Source: Bacteroidales bacterium
GTDB taxonomy: Bacteria; Bacteroidota; Bacteroidia; Bacteroidales; UBA1402
DNA: 52,504 nt
Assembly (NCBI GenBank): GCA_017446025.1
Contig: JAFSRR010000087.1
Span: 1 to 52,504, forward strand
Direction: 5' to 3'
Both the position numbers and the translations under genes were made by a program. A model generated the notes under the pieces. The model was not told where the DNA came from. It was given only the letters and a program-made list of their open reading frames with translations, and did not search any database. Below are positions 16,373 to 25,703 of the stretch, one piece after another (the first letter of the stretch is position 1; each line of letters starts with the position of its first letter).

Positions 16373-18838
16373 ATGAAACCAGATCTAAAGAAAATGATGA
16401 AAAACTGGTGGCCGTATCTGACGGCGGCCTTGGTCTTTGTGGCCATAACGCTCATTTATTGCTCTCCCGTGCTGGAGGGCCGGGTCATCCAGGCCGGCGA
16501 CAACCTGAGTTGGCAGGGCATGTACCAGGAAACGAAATCCTATCAGGCCGAAACGGGTGAATATACTTTCTGGACCGGTTCCATGTTCTCCGGCATGCCC
16601 ACTTACCAGATCGGTGGCGGCAACTACCTGGCCGGCCGGGTGCTTAAACCCCTGCGCAATGTCGTCCGTCTGGGCAATCTCAAGAACGAGACCTTGCTGA
16701 TCATCCTGGGCTATCTGATCTGTTTCTTCTTTTTGCTGCGTTCGTTCAAAATCAATCCGTGGCTGTGTATCGTCGGGTCGGTGGCCATCGCCTTCTCGTC
16801 ATATTTCTTCATCATCATCGAGGCAGGCCACAACACCAAGGCCCTGGGACTGGCCTGGATGTCGGCCGTGCTGGCCGGTTTTGTGCTTATCTACCGGGGT
16901 AAATACTTCATCGGCACTATCCTGGCCATGGTCTATTCATACATGGGGCTGATGTGCCATCCGCAGATGTCCTACTACATTTTCATGTTTATCGGCATCT
17001 TGTTTGTGACCGAACTCTATATCCATATCAAGGAAAAGCGCATGAAGCAGTTCGGCCTGGCCACTCTGTGCTTTGTATTGGCGTTGGCTGTGGGGGCCGG
17101 TACCCAGTATTCCAACATCAAGGCCAACAACGAATACAGCAAGGAAACCATGCGCGGAGGCCATTCCGAATTGGAGAAGGCCAGCGATGCCGTCAACAAG
17201 ACGGGCGGGCTGGACCTGGACTATGCCACCGCCTGGAGCTATGGCGTGGACGAGACTTTCACCTTGTTGATCCCTAATTTCAAGGGCGCTTCTTCGCACT
17301 ATAACGTAGGCGAGAACTCAAAACTTTACAAGACTTTGATCGCCAAGGGCGTACCTCGCCGTTCGGCGGCCGAGTTCTGTCAGTCGGTGCCCACCTACTG
17401 GGGCACCCAGCCTTTCACTTCAGGTCCGGTCTATGTCGGAGCCATCGTCTGCCTGCTGTTCGTCTTCGGCCTGTTGGTGGTCAAAGGACCTTACAAATGG
17501 GCTATCCTGGCGGCCACCGTTTTTTCGGTGCTGTTGTCGTGGGGGCGCAATTTCATGCCCTTGACGGAACTTTTTTTTCATTACTTCCCCATGTACGACA
17601 AGTTCCGCACCGTATCGTCCATCCTGGTGGTGGCCGAAATCACCATGCCGCTGTTGGGCTTTCTGTCCATCAAGGCTTTGATGGACGGCAGTGTATCCAA
17701 GCAGGAAGGTCTTAAGAAACTGTATATCTCGGCGGGTATCACCGGAGGTCTGTGCCTGCTGTTCGCCCTCTTTGGCAAGGTGATGTTCCATTTTTCGGCA
17801 CCCAACGATGCCCAGATGTTTGCCCAGCTGCCTGCCTGGCTGACGGAAGCCATTGTCGATGAGCGGGCTGCCATGTTGCGGGCAGATGCTTTCCGTTCTT
17901 TGGCATTCATCGTTTTGGGCGCAGGTGTCGTGGCCTTGTTTATGCAAGAGAAGATCAAGCCCTCGGTCATGATCGTCCTGGTCGGTGTATTGGTGCTGGC
18001 CGATATGTGGCCCGTCAACAAACGCTTCCTGAGCGATGCCGATTTTGTGACCGTGCGCCAGAACAACAGCTATTTCAAGATGCTGCCCTATGAAGAGGTT
18101 ATCCTGCAGGACAAGGATCCGCACTTCCGCGTGCTGAACCTCACGACCAACACTTTCAACGATTCCCGCACCTCTTACTATCTGAAGTCGCTCGGCGGTT
18201 ATCATGCCGCCAAACTGCGCCGCTATCAGGACTTGATCGACCAGCATCTGTCGAAGATGAATATGGATGTCATCAACATGTTGAACGCCAAATACATCAT
18301 CTATCAGGACAACAACGGCAACGAGGTGCCGCAGCTCAATCCCCAGGCCATGGGCAATGCCTGGTATGTCGATTCGCTCTTGGTGGTCAATACCCCCAAC
18401 GAGGAATGCGATGCCTTGAACCATATCGACCTGCACCATACTGCGGTGCTGGATGCCAAGTTTGCCGGCATGGTCGGCGACTTCCAACCCGGTCACGATG
18501 CCACGGCCCGGGTGAAACTGACCTCTTACAAACCCAACGCCCTGACCTACGAGACATCGGCCTCGCAAGACGGCACGGTGGTCTTCTCCGAAATATATTA
18601 CCCCTACGGTTGGAAAGCCTATATCGACGATGTACCGGTAGAACATTTCCGGGTCGATTATGCCCTTCGTGCCCTGAATGTGCCGGCCGGAGAGCACCAG
18701 ATCCGCTTTGAGTTCCGGCCCGACAGCATCTACAAGGGCGACCGGGTATCGATGGCCTGTGCCGGGCTGATCTACCTGACACTTTTGCTGGGATGCTGGC
18801 AACTGATCAAGACTTGCGTTAGAAAAAAGGAGGCTTGA
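16373..18838 (+). CDS. YfhO-family multi-spanning membrane protein
   Basis: The protein has 821 residues from the ATG at 16373; an upstream in-frame start at 16301 would overlap waaA and is unlikely. About 12-14 hydrophobic helices are spread over residues 15-560, followed by a periplasmic C-terminal region and one last helix (GLIYLTLLLGCWQLI). The pattern, with a large early loop (GDNLSWQGMYQETKSYQ... FWTGSMFSGMPTYQ), fits YfhO/GT-C-like proteins, which are linked to glycosylation of lipoteichoic acid or other envelope glycans in Firmicutes. The role in Bacteroidota is not established. A GT2 gene follows after 2 bases, suggesting paired work on a lipid-linked sugar. Confidence 0.85.
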   Translation: MKPDLKKMMKNWWPYLTAALVFVAITLIYCSPVLEGRVIQAGDNLSWQGMYQETKSYQAETGEYTFWTGSMFSGMPTYQIGGGNYLAGRVLKPLRNVVRLGNLKNETLLIILGYLICFFFLLRSFKINPWLCIVGSVAIAFSSYFFIIIEAGHNTKALGLAWMSAVLAGFVLIYRGKYFIGTILAMVYSYMGLMCHPQMSYYIFMFIGILFVTELYIHIKEKRMKQFGLATLCFVLALAVGAGTQYSNIKANNEYSKETMRGGHSELEKASDAVNKTGGLDLDYATAWSYGVDETFTLLIPNFKGASSHYNVGENSKLYKTLIAKGVPRRSAAEFCQSVPTYWGTQPFTSGPVYVGAIVCLLFVFGLLVVKGPYKWAILAATVFSVLLSWGRNFMPLTELFFHYFPMYDKFRTVSSILVVAEITMPLLGFLSIKALMDGSVSKQEGLKKLYISAGITGGLCLLFALFGKVMFHFSAPNDAQMFAQLPAWLTEAIVDERAAMLRADAFRSLAFIVLGAGVVALFMQEKIKPSVMIVLVGVLVLADMWPVNKRFLSDADFVTVRQNNSYFKMLPYEEVILQDKDPHFRVLNLTTNTFNDSRTSYYLKSLGGYHAAKLRRYQDLIDQHLSKMNMDVINMLNAKYIIYQDNNGNEVPQLNPQAMGNAWYVDSLLVVNTPNEECDALNHIDLHHTAVLDAKFAGMVGDFQPGHDATARVKLTSYKPNALTYETSASQDGTVVFSEIYYPYGWKAYIDDVPVEHFRVDYALRALNVPAGEHQIRFEFRPDSIYKGDRVSMACAGLIYLTLLLGCWQLIKTCVRKKEA
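18828..18833 (+). promoter_or_regulatory. Perfect Shine-Dalgarno sequence before the GT2 gene
   Basis: AGGAGG, seven bases before the ATG at 18841, is a full Shine-Dalgarno match and supports that start over the TTG at 18835. Bacteroidota genes rarely use such sites and none of the neighbours has one. It also encodes Lys-Glu-Ala at the end of the YfhO-like protein, so it may be coincidental. Confidence 0.45.
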
Positions 18839-18840
18839 AG

Positions 18841-19917
18841 ATGAAATACTCGATAGTAGTACCGGTTTTCAACCGGCCCGACGAGGTTGATGAACTGCTC
18901 GACAGCCTGACGGGACAGAATTTAAAGGACTTTGAGGTGGTCATCGTCGAAGACGGCTCTTCGGTGCCTTGCCAGGAAGTGGTGGAACGCTATGCCGACC
19001 GGCTCGATGTGCATTATTATGCCAAGCCCAATTCCGGGCCGGGCCCTTCGCGCAACTACGGTGTGGACCGCTCTCAGGGCGAGTATGTGATCATCCTGGA
19101 TTCCGATGTGGTGTTGCCTCCGACCTATCTCGAAGCTGTAGAAAAAGGCTTGCAAACGCATCCCTGCGATGCTTTCGGCGGTCCCGACCGGGCACACAAG
19201 TCATTTACATCCATACAGAAGGCCATCAGTTATTCGATGACCTCGTTTTTCACCACCGGCGGGATCCGCGGCGGCAAGGCCAAGTTGGACAAATTCCATC
19301 CCCGCTCCTACAATCTGGGAGTCAAGCGTGAGGTGTATCAGGCCCTGGGCGGCTTTTCACCGATGCGTTTCGGTGAGGACATCGATTTCAGCTACCGATT
19401 GCTCGAACAGGGCTATACGACCTGCCTGCTGTCGGAGGCCTGGGTCTGGCACAAGCGCCGCGCCACCTTCGGCAAGTTCTTCAAGCAGGTGTTCAATTCA
19501 GGGATCGCCCGCATCCACCTGAGCAAGCGTCATCCCGGCACGCTCAAGGCCGTGCATCTGTTGCCCATGGTCTTCACCCTGGGAGTGGCTGCTTGTCTGT
19601 TTGTCATCCTGTGCGGCCTGGGGCTTATTGCTACAGGTATGTGGCTCGACTACCACGGTATGCGTCCTGCCGACAACATGCACCAGGGACTGGGTTTCTG
19701 CTTCTGCATGTTGGGAGTGCTGCCCTTGCTGCTGTATTCGTTGGTCATCTTCATCGATTCGAGCCTGCGCAACCTTAATCCATGGGTGGGCTTGCTGTCG
19801 GTACCGGCCGCTTTTTTTCAGCTCATCCGCTACGGCCTGGGCTTTATGACAGCCTGGTTCAAGCGCTGCGTCCTGAAAAAGGACGAGTTTGCCGCTTTCG
19901 AAAAGAATTTCTATTGA
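18841..19917 (+). CDS. GT2 glycosyltransferase with C-terminal membrane helices
   Basis: The 358-residue protein begins with a GT-A domain (YSIVVPVFNRPDEVDELLDS; sugar-nucleotide metal motif in IILDSDVVLPP; acceptor-side GEDIDFSYRLLEQGY). Two to three hydrophobic helices follow (about residues 240-330). This is the architecture of glycosyltransferases that act on lipid-linked acceptors at the cytoplasmic membrane. It sits 2 bases after the YfhO-like gene. Its 3' end meets the polysaccharide cluster tail-to-tail with only 3 bases between stop codons. The donor sugar cannot be deduced. Confidence 0.88.
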   Translation: MKYSIVVPVFNRPDEVDELLDSLTGQNLKDFEVVIVEDGSSVPCQEVVERYADRLDVHYYAKPNSGPGPSRNYGVDRSQGEYVIILDSDVVLPPTYLEAVEKGLQTHPCDAFGGPDRAHKSFTSIQKAISYSMTSFFTTGGIRGGKAKLDKFHPRSYNLGVKREVYQALGGFSPMRFGEDIDFSYRLLEQGYTTCLLSEAWVWHKRRATFGKFFKQVFNSGIARIHLSKRHPGTLKAVHLLPMVFTLGVAACLFVILCGLGLIATGMWLDYHGMRPADNMHQGLGFCFCMLGVLPLLLYSLVIFIDSSLRNLNPWVGLLSVPAAFFQLIRYGLGFMTAWFKRCVLKKDEFAAFEKNFY

Positions 19918-19920
19918 TTT

Positions 19921-20823
19921 TCAACCAATCAGGTTGCGGCTCAGGTTCCAACGGAAGCGGATCAGCTTGTTGCCGCACTGGGGACGGAAGGTGAGCATAT
20001 AGTAGAACCAGAGCACCAGACTGCCGCCCCATTTGACCAATTCCAGCAGGATTCTTTTCAGGTATTCCTTTTTGGAGATTTGCAGGGTACGGGCCTTTTC
20101 GCTGCGTCCCATGCTGCAGGTGAGCTGATCGAAGTATTCCTGCTCCAGCTTGTAGTGGGGAATGCTGTGGTAGAGTATGGGACCGGGCAGGTACACAAAT
20201 CTCATTCCGGCCGTGGTCATCTTGTTGAAAATATCCTTTTCCTCACCGCTGGCCAACCCCTGGCCCTTGCGTCCCAGGTCGGGATTGTACAGACCCACTT
20301 TGTCGAAGACCCTTCGCCGGTAGGCCGCATTGCCTCCGCCCGGATACCGGCCGGCAGGGAATTCCCTCATGTCGGGCCCGTAGTAGAGATAGCCCGTGAG
20401 CAGCTGGCGGGTGAAATAGGTCATCCAGTCGGGTTCGCTGCCATCCTCGTAGTGCGGGATGATCGGACCGCCGGCGGCATCGATGTCGGGATGCGTCTCG
20501 AAAAATACCTGGTAGGCTGCCAGATACTCCTTGTTGACGGTGGCATCGTCATCGACATAGACCAGCAGTTCGCCCCGGGCCTCTTCAATGCCCCGGTTAC
20601 GGGCGTGCGACAGGCCCTGACGGGTCTCGGTAAAGCAGCGCAGGCAGACATCGGGGAAGTCGTGGGCAAAGCGTTGCAATTCGTCCTGGGTATGGTCGGT
20701 GCAGTTGTTGTCGATGACCACAATTTCGTAAGCCTCTCGGTCGCAGTTGCCCTGGGCCAGGCTCTCGAGCACGCGATAGATATATTTGTCGCGGTTGTAG
20801 GTGCAGATGATGACGGAAATCAT
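19921..20823 (-). CDS. GT2 family glycosyltransferase
   Basis: The 300-residue GT-A enzyme has ISVIICTYNRDKYIYRVLES at its N-terminus, VVIDNNCTDHT and the metal/sugar-nucleotide motif YVDDDATVN; SGEEKDIFNKM supplies the catalytic-base region. The C-terminal part carries a weak hydrophobic stretch (GGSLVLWFYYMLTF) that may anchor it to the membrane. It is the last gene of the minus-strand polysaccharide cluster and overlaps the preceding GT2 by four bases. Donor and acceptor are unknown. Confidence 0.88.
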   Translation of the reverse strand: MISVIICTYNRDKYIYRVLESLAQGNCDREAYEIVVIDNNCTDHTQDELQRFAHDFPDVCLRCFTETRQGLSHARNRGIEEARGELLVYVDDDATVNKEYLAAYQVFFETHPDIDAAGGPIIPHYEDGSEPDWMTYFTRQLLTGYLYYGPDMREFPAGRYPGGGNAAYRRRVFDKVGLYNPDLGRKGQGLASGEEKDIFNKMTTAGMRFVYLPGPILYHSIPHYKLEQEYFDQLTCSMGRSEKARTLQISKKEYLKRILLELVKWGGSLVLWFYYMLTFRPQCGNKLIRFRWNLSRNLIG

Positions 20824-21743
20824 GACAGTCTTGTTTTGATTCTACGGCCAAAACGGATCAGGGGGGCATAGCAACCGCGCAACAGTTCACTGCCTAACGG
20901 AAAGCTCTGCTTGAGTTCTTTCAGATACTGGCGGGTTTGCCGCCCGCCGTAACGACAACAGAGGGCCACCAGCGACCAGGGACTGACCAGGTCGATCCGG
21001 TAGCGGCCCATGCCCTGTTCCATCAGGAAACGGTTGATGCGGATCCTCACTTGCAGCGATTCCAGTTCCTTGGCAAAGGGCCTTTTGTCGAAGGTGATGC
21101 TTCCGGCCTGGTCGGTCAGGCAGTAGAGCCGGTGCTGGACAATCTGGATGATTTGGGCGTCCCGGCTGGCACAGAGCGAAAACATGGCATCGTTGCCGAT
21201 GGAAGTTTCCTCAAACAGCAAGCCTTTTTCTTCCACCAGCCGGCGGGCGATGACCTTGTTCCAGGGAGCCCAGATCATGTAGCGCACCAGCTGCTGCCGG
21301 CCTGTTTGGGCGTATTGTTCGTAATAGCGGTGTACGCGGGCTACCCGGCCGCCCTGGCCAAAGACATTGAAATAAAGGATATCTGTATCGTCCTTTAGTT
21401 CGCGGTCGAGCACCTCGAAGCAGTCGGGCGCATAGTAATCGTCGGCATCGGCAAACAACAGCCAGCGGCCCCGGGCATGTTGCAGCCCCACATTGCGTGC
21501 CCGGCCGGCACCACGTCCCGGCTCACTGAAGAGCACTTCCAGACTGGCTGTCCGGGCCAGCGCTCCGGCTTGCGCCAACAAGGCGGAGGCATCGATGGGC
21601 TGTGGGGAATTGTCCACCACCAGCACTTGCAGATCCTGTCGCTGCGGCAGGGAGGCAAGCAGACGCAACACCAGGTCGAGCTGTCCGGGCTGCTTGACAT
21701 AGTGGGGGATGATGACCGTATATTTGAAGGTGCTGTCTGTCAT
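20820..21743 (-). CDS. GT2 family glycosyltransferase
   Basis: The 307-residue GT-A enzyme starts with KYTVIIPHYVKQPGQLDLVL. VLVVDNSPQPID and the aspartate-rich LLFADADDYYAPDCF mark the nucleotide-sugar site, and GRGAGRARNVGLQHARG is the usual GT2 helix. Length and organisation fit transferases that extend surface glycans in the cytosol. Four-base overlaps with both neighbours (20823/20820 and 21743/21740) point to coupled translation. Confidence 0.88.
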   Translation of the reverse strand: MTDSTFKYTVIIPHYVKQPGQLDLVLRLLASLPQRQDLQVLVVDNSPQPIDASALLAQAGALARTASLEVLFSEPGRGAGRARNVGLQHARGRWLLFADADDYYAPDCFEVLDRELKDDTDILYFNVFGQGGRVARVHRYYEQYAQTGRQQLVRYMIWAPWNKVIARRLVEEKGLLFEETSIGNDAMFSLCASRDAQIIQIVQHRLYCLTDQAGSITFDKRPFAKELESLQVRIRINRFLMEQGMGRYRIDLVSPWSLVALCCRYGGRQTRQYLKELKQSFPLGSELLRGCYAPLIRFGRRIKTRLS

Positions 21744-22576
21744 GATTCTTTCTTGACGATTTCAAGGGGTACACCGCCAATTTGGGCGGCCAGTTCGGAA
21801 AAACTGCTGTACCACGAGCCGAGTATTTGCCCGCAACGGGCCAGGGTAAGCATGTCCACCAGGCCATCGACCACCCCCGACAGCGTTTTGCGCGAGGCGG
21901 GCTGCGGCGCACAGACAAGTTGCTGGCCATAGCGCTGGCGCATGGCCTTTTTGGTATCCTGGTCGTCGGTAGCCAAAAAGATGCAGCCCTCGGGCTGATG
22001 GGCCAAAAAACTGTCGATGCGGTCGAAGAACAGCCGTATCGGACTGTGTTCGATGGCCTGGGCGTTGTCGGTGCGTCGGATGTGGACACCCATCGAGACG
22101 GGACCCAGTTGCGCGCTGAATTGTTCCACCTTCTTTTCGATGGCCGGCAGCGGGCGGAAAAAACGGGCGGCCATGTCGGCCGGGTAGGCCTGGTGGGCAT
22201 AGCAGGTGGCCCAATAGACTTGCCGGCCTTGCAATTGCGCTTTCAATTCCTCCGGGGTGCCGGCCACCGGTGTGCAGGTCTCATACAGGCAGACGTCAAA
22301 CCGCCCCTTTTGGACCAGACGGGTCAGATGCAGGTTGCGACCCTTGGGCAGCTGCAGACGTAGGAAATCCAATCCGCAGGCATCTCTCAAGTGAAATCCC
22401 TCTGCCTTGACGGGAAGGAACAGGTCGTGAAAACCGGCGTTCAGCCCCTTGTCTTTGAACCACACCACTTCTAGGCGGCTGCCGATCTCACGGGCCAGCT
22501 GATAGGCCGACAGGATGCTCCTCATCCGGTTGGCCAGCCCGCCCTGGGGCACGAGAAAAATGGTCGGCTTCTTCAT
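21740..22576 (-). CDS. Fucosyltransferase-like protein (GT11-type)
   Basis: The 278-residue protein has an N-terminal QGGLANRMRSILSAYQLA (compare the GG-L-x-NQ start of GT11) and the signature H165-I-R167-R168-T-D170 in MGVHIRRTDN. This is the GDP-fucose pyrophosphate-binding motif shared by alpha-1,2-, alpha-1,6- and O-fucosyltransferases. It probably adds fucose or a related deoxyhexose to the surface glycan made by this cluster. Linkage and donor remain inference. It lies between a GT2 and a GT4, overlapping both genes by four bases. Confidence 0.75.
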   Translation of the reverse strand: MKKPTIFLVPQGGLANRMRSILSAYQLAREIGSRLEVVWFKDKGLNAGFHDLFLPVKAEGFHLRDACGLDFLRLQLPKGRNLHLTRLVQKGRFDVCLYETCTPVAGTPEELKAQLQGRQVYWATCYAHQAYPADMAARFFRPLPAIEKKVEQFSAQLGPVSMGVHIRRTDNAQAIEHSPIRLFFDRIDSFLAHQPEGCIFLATDDQDTKKAMRQRYGQQLVCAPQPASRKTLSGVVDGLVDMLTLARCGQILGSWYSSFSELAAQIGGVPLEIVKKES

Positions 22577-23577
22577 GATTCGCGGATTAATTGCATCAGG
22601 GTATCGACAAAATGCGGCCAGTTGTTTTCGTCCAGAAAACGGGCGTAGGCAGCTGTATCAACTTTTTCGTCGCGATGGGCGGCCACGAGGGCGGGAATCT
22701 CATCGAACTGCTGATAGGTATAGACATCCAGCTCGGGCAGCCGGGCATAGTCTTTGAACGAACCTACGTCAGGACCGATGACCTTGGCCCCATACGACAG
22801 GGAATCCATCAGCACACCCGAACTGAGGATGGACTCGGGCCGGTAGGTGCTCAAGACAAAATGCGACTGGGCGGTGAGCCTGCCGATGTCCTCTGCTGTG
22901 AGCCGTTTGGGAATGAACTCGACATGGTCGGTGACAAGCTGCTGTATTTCGTGGTGGAGTTGCTCGGAAGAACAGCCGCCACAAATGCAGATCCTCAGGT
23001 TGAGGCCAGGTTGTTTGCGCAGCCAGCCCAGAAACTCCACGATGCCTTTGTAAGGGGTGATGCTGCCCCAGATGAGCAGGTCGTATTTCTTGTCGCCCGA
23101 AGGAGCGTCTGCCAGGTGGTTTTTGGTGGGATGATGCAGGAAATGGGCCTTGCCGGCAGCATAGGGATAGACTTCCCGGATGGTGTCCAGCCCTTCGCTG
23201 GCATGGGTGACAATCAGGTCGGACAGACGGGCGATGCGGCGGGCCAGCCGTCGTTTGAGCCAGAGCTTGCCTGCTTCATGGGGCATTTTGTTGTGAAATA
23301 CCCAGACAATCTTTTTGCCACAAAGTTTCAACAGCCTGACATAGAGCAGCATGATAAGCGAGAAGGCTGTACCGTACTTGAAATCGGGGATGCTCTCAAA
23401 CCAGTTGAAAATAAACACCTTGCCCCAGTGTGAAGGGGGCAGGAGGCTCAGCACGGAATGCTTCGATACAGGGTTCACCACCCGGGTGTCCGGGTGGGCA
23501 TTGAGGGCAGCAATCATATCCCTTATGTAGGGGTTGTTGTCCTTGGTGTAGTGGGGAAAGACCGTGAATCGTAGCAT
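22573..23577 (-). CDS. GT4-like (GT-B fold) glycosyltransferase
   Basis: The 334-residue protein has a GT-B appearance: a divergent N-terminal domain (TVFPHYTKDNNPYIRDMIAA), WGSITPYKGIVEFL at the domain interface and, in the C-terminal half, STYRPESILSSGVLMDSLSYG, matching the E-x7-E-like nucleotide-sugar region of glycosyltransferase family 1 Pfam domains. It is probably cytosolic and acts on the repeat unit. The gene starts 17 bases after the upstream GT2, the loosest junction within the cluster. Confidence 0.82.
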   Translation of the reverse strand: MLRFTVFPHYTKDNNPYIRDMIAALNAHPDTRVVNPVSKHSVLSLLPPSHWGKVFIFNWFESIPDFKYGTAFSLIMLLYVRLLKLCGKKIVWVFHNKMPHEAGKLWLKRRLARRIARLSDLIVTHASEGLDTIREVYPYAAGKAHFLHHPTKNHLADAPSGDKKYDLLIWGSITPYKGIVEFLGWLRKQPGLNLRICICGGCSSEQLHHEIQQLVTDHVEFIPKRLTAEDIGRLTAQSHFVLSTYRPESILSSGVLMDSLSYGAKVIGPDVGSFKDYARLPELDVYTYQQFDEIPALVAAHRDEKVDTAAYARFLDENNWPHFVDTLMQLIRES

Positions 23578-23594
23578 CCTTGCAAAGATAATGT

Positions 23595-24491
23595 TTATCG
23601 TAAATGACCGTTCTCAATCTGTCGTATTCCCTCCCATTTTTTTCTCCTTTCGGAGCCAGGCGCGGCAAACAGCAGCTTGGAGCCGATGGTCATCCGTCGC
23701 AGCAACCGGGCCAGTGCTGTGTAGAAGGGGGTGTGGCAAAGGCGCATGTAGCGCTGCTTGCTTTCATATTTGATTTGCTGGCGTCGCAGCAGGGCCTCGT
23801 CGTTGGGCTGGAAACTGGCCCCACCCAAATGGATGATGTGGGCTTCGGGCACGGAATAGATCTGCCAGCCCCGTTTGGTCATGCGGTGGCAGAGTTCGGT
23901 CTCTTCGTAGTACATGAAGAAGGAGGGGTCGAAGCCACCGGTTTTCTCAAGCACTTCCCGTCTCACCATCAAATCAGCCCCGGTGATGTAGCCCACTTTC
24001 ATCGGCCGGCCGGTATGGTTGAAGTCGAGGTTGCGGCCAAATAGCAGACGGTCGGGCACATCGCGCAGCAACTGGTTCAGCTCGTCATAGACAGAAGGCC
24101 GGTAGCGCAGGAAGGAAGGGGCAGGCTGAAGGTCCTGGGTGAAGAGGTTGCCGCCGCAGGCTCCTGCGTGGGGATGGCTGTCCAAAAAATCGGCCAGGAC
24201 CTTGACGGCATTGTTGAGGAGCAGGGTGTCGGAATTCAGGAAAAAGACATAACGCCCTGTGGCCAGGCCGATACCGACATTGTTGGCGCGGCCGAACCCC
24301 AGGTTCTCCTCTTGATAGACATAATGGATACGACTGTCCTGGCCAAAATGCTCCCGACTGCCGTCGGTGGAGGCATTGTCGACCAGTATCACCTCGAACG
24401 TCAGCCCTTCGGTCTTTTCGAAAAGGCTGTCGATACAGGCGGCCGTCAGGCTGCGGGTATGATAGTTGACGATGATGACAGAAACATCCAT
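23595..24491 (-). CDS. GT2 glycosyltransferase, rhamnosyltransferase-like
   Basis: The 298-residue GT-A enzyme begins VSVIIVNYHTRSLTAACIDSL and continues EVILVDNASTDGS, NLGFGRANNVGI and FLNSDTLLLNN. The later FFMYYEETELCHRMTKRGW is typical of WbbL/RfbF-type rhamnosyltransferases. If so, the dTDP-rhamnose donor would come from the pathway that includes rfbD at 5547. The basic C-terminal end suggests peripheral membrane association. It starts 6 bases after the FrhB-like gene. Confidence 0.85.
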   Translation of the reverse strand: MDVSVIIVNYHTRSLTAACIDSLFEKTEGLTFEVILVDNASTDGSREHFGQDSRIHYVYQEENLGFGRANNVGIGLATGRYVFFLNSDTLLLNNAVKVLADFLDSHPHAGACGGNLFTQDLQPAPSFLRYRPSVYDELNQLLRDVPDRLLFGRNLDFNHTGRPMKVGYITGADLMVRREVLEKTGGFDPSFFMYYEETELCHRMTKRGWQIYSVPEAHIIHLGGASFQPNDEALLRRQQIKYESKQRYMRLCHTPFYTALARLLRRMTIGSKLLFAAPGSERRKKWEGIRQIENGHLR

Positions 24492-24497
24492 GGCTCG

Positions 24498-25697
24498 CTA
24501 TTTTTCTTGTACCTTACGCATTCTCTTCCAACTGCCGACGGCTTCCCTCAGTCCGGTAAGCAGGCCCGCCGACAGGCTGTGGCGCATCAGGTTGATCCCT
24601 TTGAAACGGAGCAGGAATCGTGTGCGGCATTGCAGGGGCAGCGCCCTCCAGCCGCTCAAGCGCCTGCGGCGCCACTGATAGGGTTGGATCAAGGGCAGGT
24701 CGGCCGGGTCGACCGTCCCTTTTTCGATATAATGCAGGTCGAGTGCCTGCGCCATCCACCGGCTGCCCCGCTCGGTGCGGACCAAGGCCAGGCTGCGGCC
24801 GGGCACACCTGCCTGGAAATCCGGTTTGCCGTCTTTCAACAGCCAGGCGTCGCCCACGGCGATGTCGGAGAGCAGGCCGATGCCGTCGGGACAGATCTTG
24901 CAGCGGGTGCCCAACTGCCGCCCCAGAATTTTGCCCCAGCTGTCTTCGTAGCTCATCGTCAGTGTACTGCCGTCTTCGAAGTCGGCTTGGAAATGGCCGG
25001 GCCAGCCGTTGCCCCGATACCTGAGAGCAATCAGAGGTGCCTTGGTGGCAGCTTGTCCGAAGGCCTGCCGACTGGCTTGATAGCTGGGTATGCCGGCACA
25101 GAAGATGGCCAGGAAGGCCTTGATCCTCGGCTGGTAGGAGGGTTGCAGTCTCAGAAAATTCTGCAGGGCGGCCACATCGCAGGGTTTGCCCACAAAAGCA
25201 TAACTGTCGTTGTTTTGGTCGAGCAGGGTTTTGAGGTGTGGGAACATGGGAGCCGGAGCGTACCTTGACTGGGCGTTGGCGATGATTTCCTCGCGGCTGC
25301 GGGAAACTTTCAGCTCGTTATACAGCGGGTGGCCTTCTCTGGGTCCGACTTGCAGCACGGCATCGCAGATGCCTTGTTCGACCAGGTAGATGGCCAGGGC
25401 GGAAACCAATCCGCCCGAGGAGGCTTTTTCGCGAAGGTCGGCATCTGTGGCCCAGCCGACAGCAATCTCGCGGGTCTGCCCCCAGAGCGGTCGTTGCCGG
25501 CCGTCACCTCTCAGGCTGATGCCCGGGCAGACAGCCCGCAGTGTCTTGTCTGCTTCGCGGGTCGTTGGCAAGGCCAGGGGCCGGTAGTAACCGTTTTCCT
25601 GGAGTTCCAGCCGGCCACGGTCCTCTCCCAGGGCGGCGAGGCAGATGCCACAACCCAGGCAGAGGTCGTTGTCTATGATGCGTCGAAGCAGGTCCAT
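24498..25697 (-). CDS. FrhB-like (F420 hydrogenase/dehydrogenase beta-subunit family) iron-sulfur protein
   Basis: The 399-residue protein has an N-terminal half-ferredoxin C13-L-G-C16-G-I-C19 ... C57-P, enough for one 4Fe-4S cluster. The FrhB N- and C-terminal domains follow: KASSGGLVSALAIYLVEQG, FVGKPCDVAALQNF and the second cysteine pair RCKICPDGIG with DIAVGDAW. Archaeal homologues bind FAD and coenzyme F420. Bacteroidota make no F420 and the family repeatedly occurs in polysaccharide clusters, where its reaction is unknown. A redox change on a sugar or on the pyruvyl group is a guess. It sits 6 bases downstream of the pyruvyltransferase gene. Confidence 0.88.
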   Translation of the reverse strand: MDLLRRIIDNDLCLGCGICLAALGEDRGRLELQENGYYRPLALPTTREADKTLRAVCPGISLRGDGRQRPLWGQTREIAVGWATDADLREKASSGGLVSALAIYLVEQGICDAVLQVGPREGHPLYNELKVSRSREEIIANAQSRYAPAPMFPHLKTLLDQNNDSYAFVGKPCDVAALQNFLRLQPSYQPRIKAFLAIFCAGIPSYQASRQAFGQAATKAPLIALRYRGNGWPGHFQADFEDGSTLTMSYEDSWGKILGRQLGTRCKICPDGIGLLSDIAVGDAWLLKDGKPDFQAGVPGRSLALVRTERGSRWMAQALDLHYIEKGTVDPADLPLIQPYQWRRRRLSGWRALPLQCRTRFLLRFKGINLMRHSLSAGLLTGLREAVGSWKRMRKVQEK

Positions 25698-25703
25698 GTT
25701 TCT

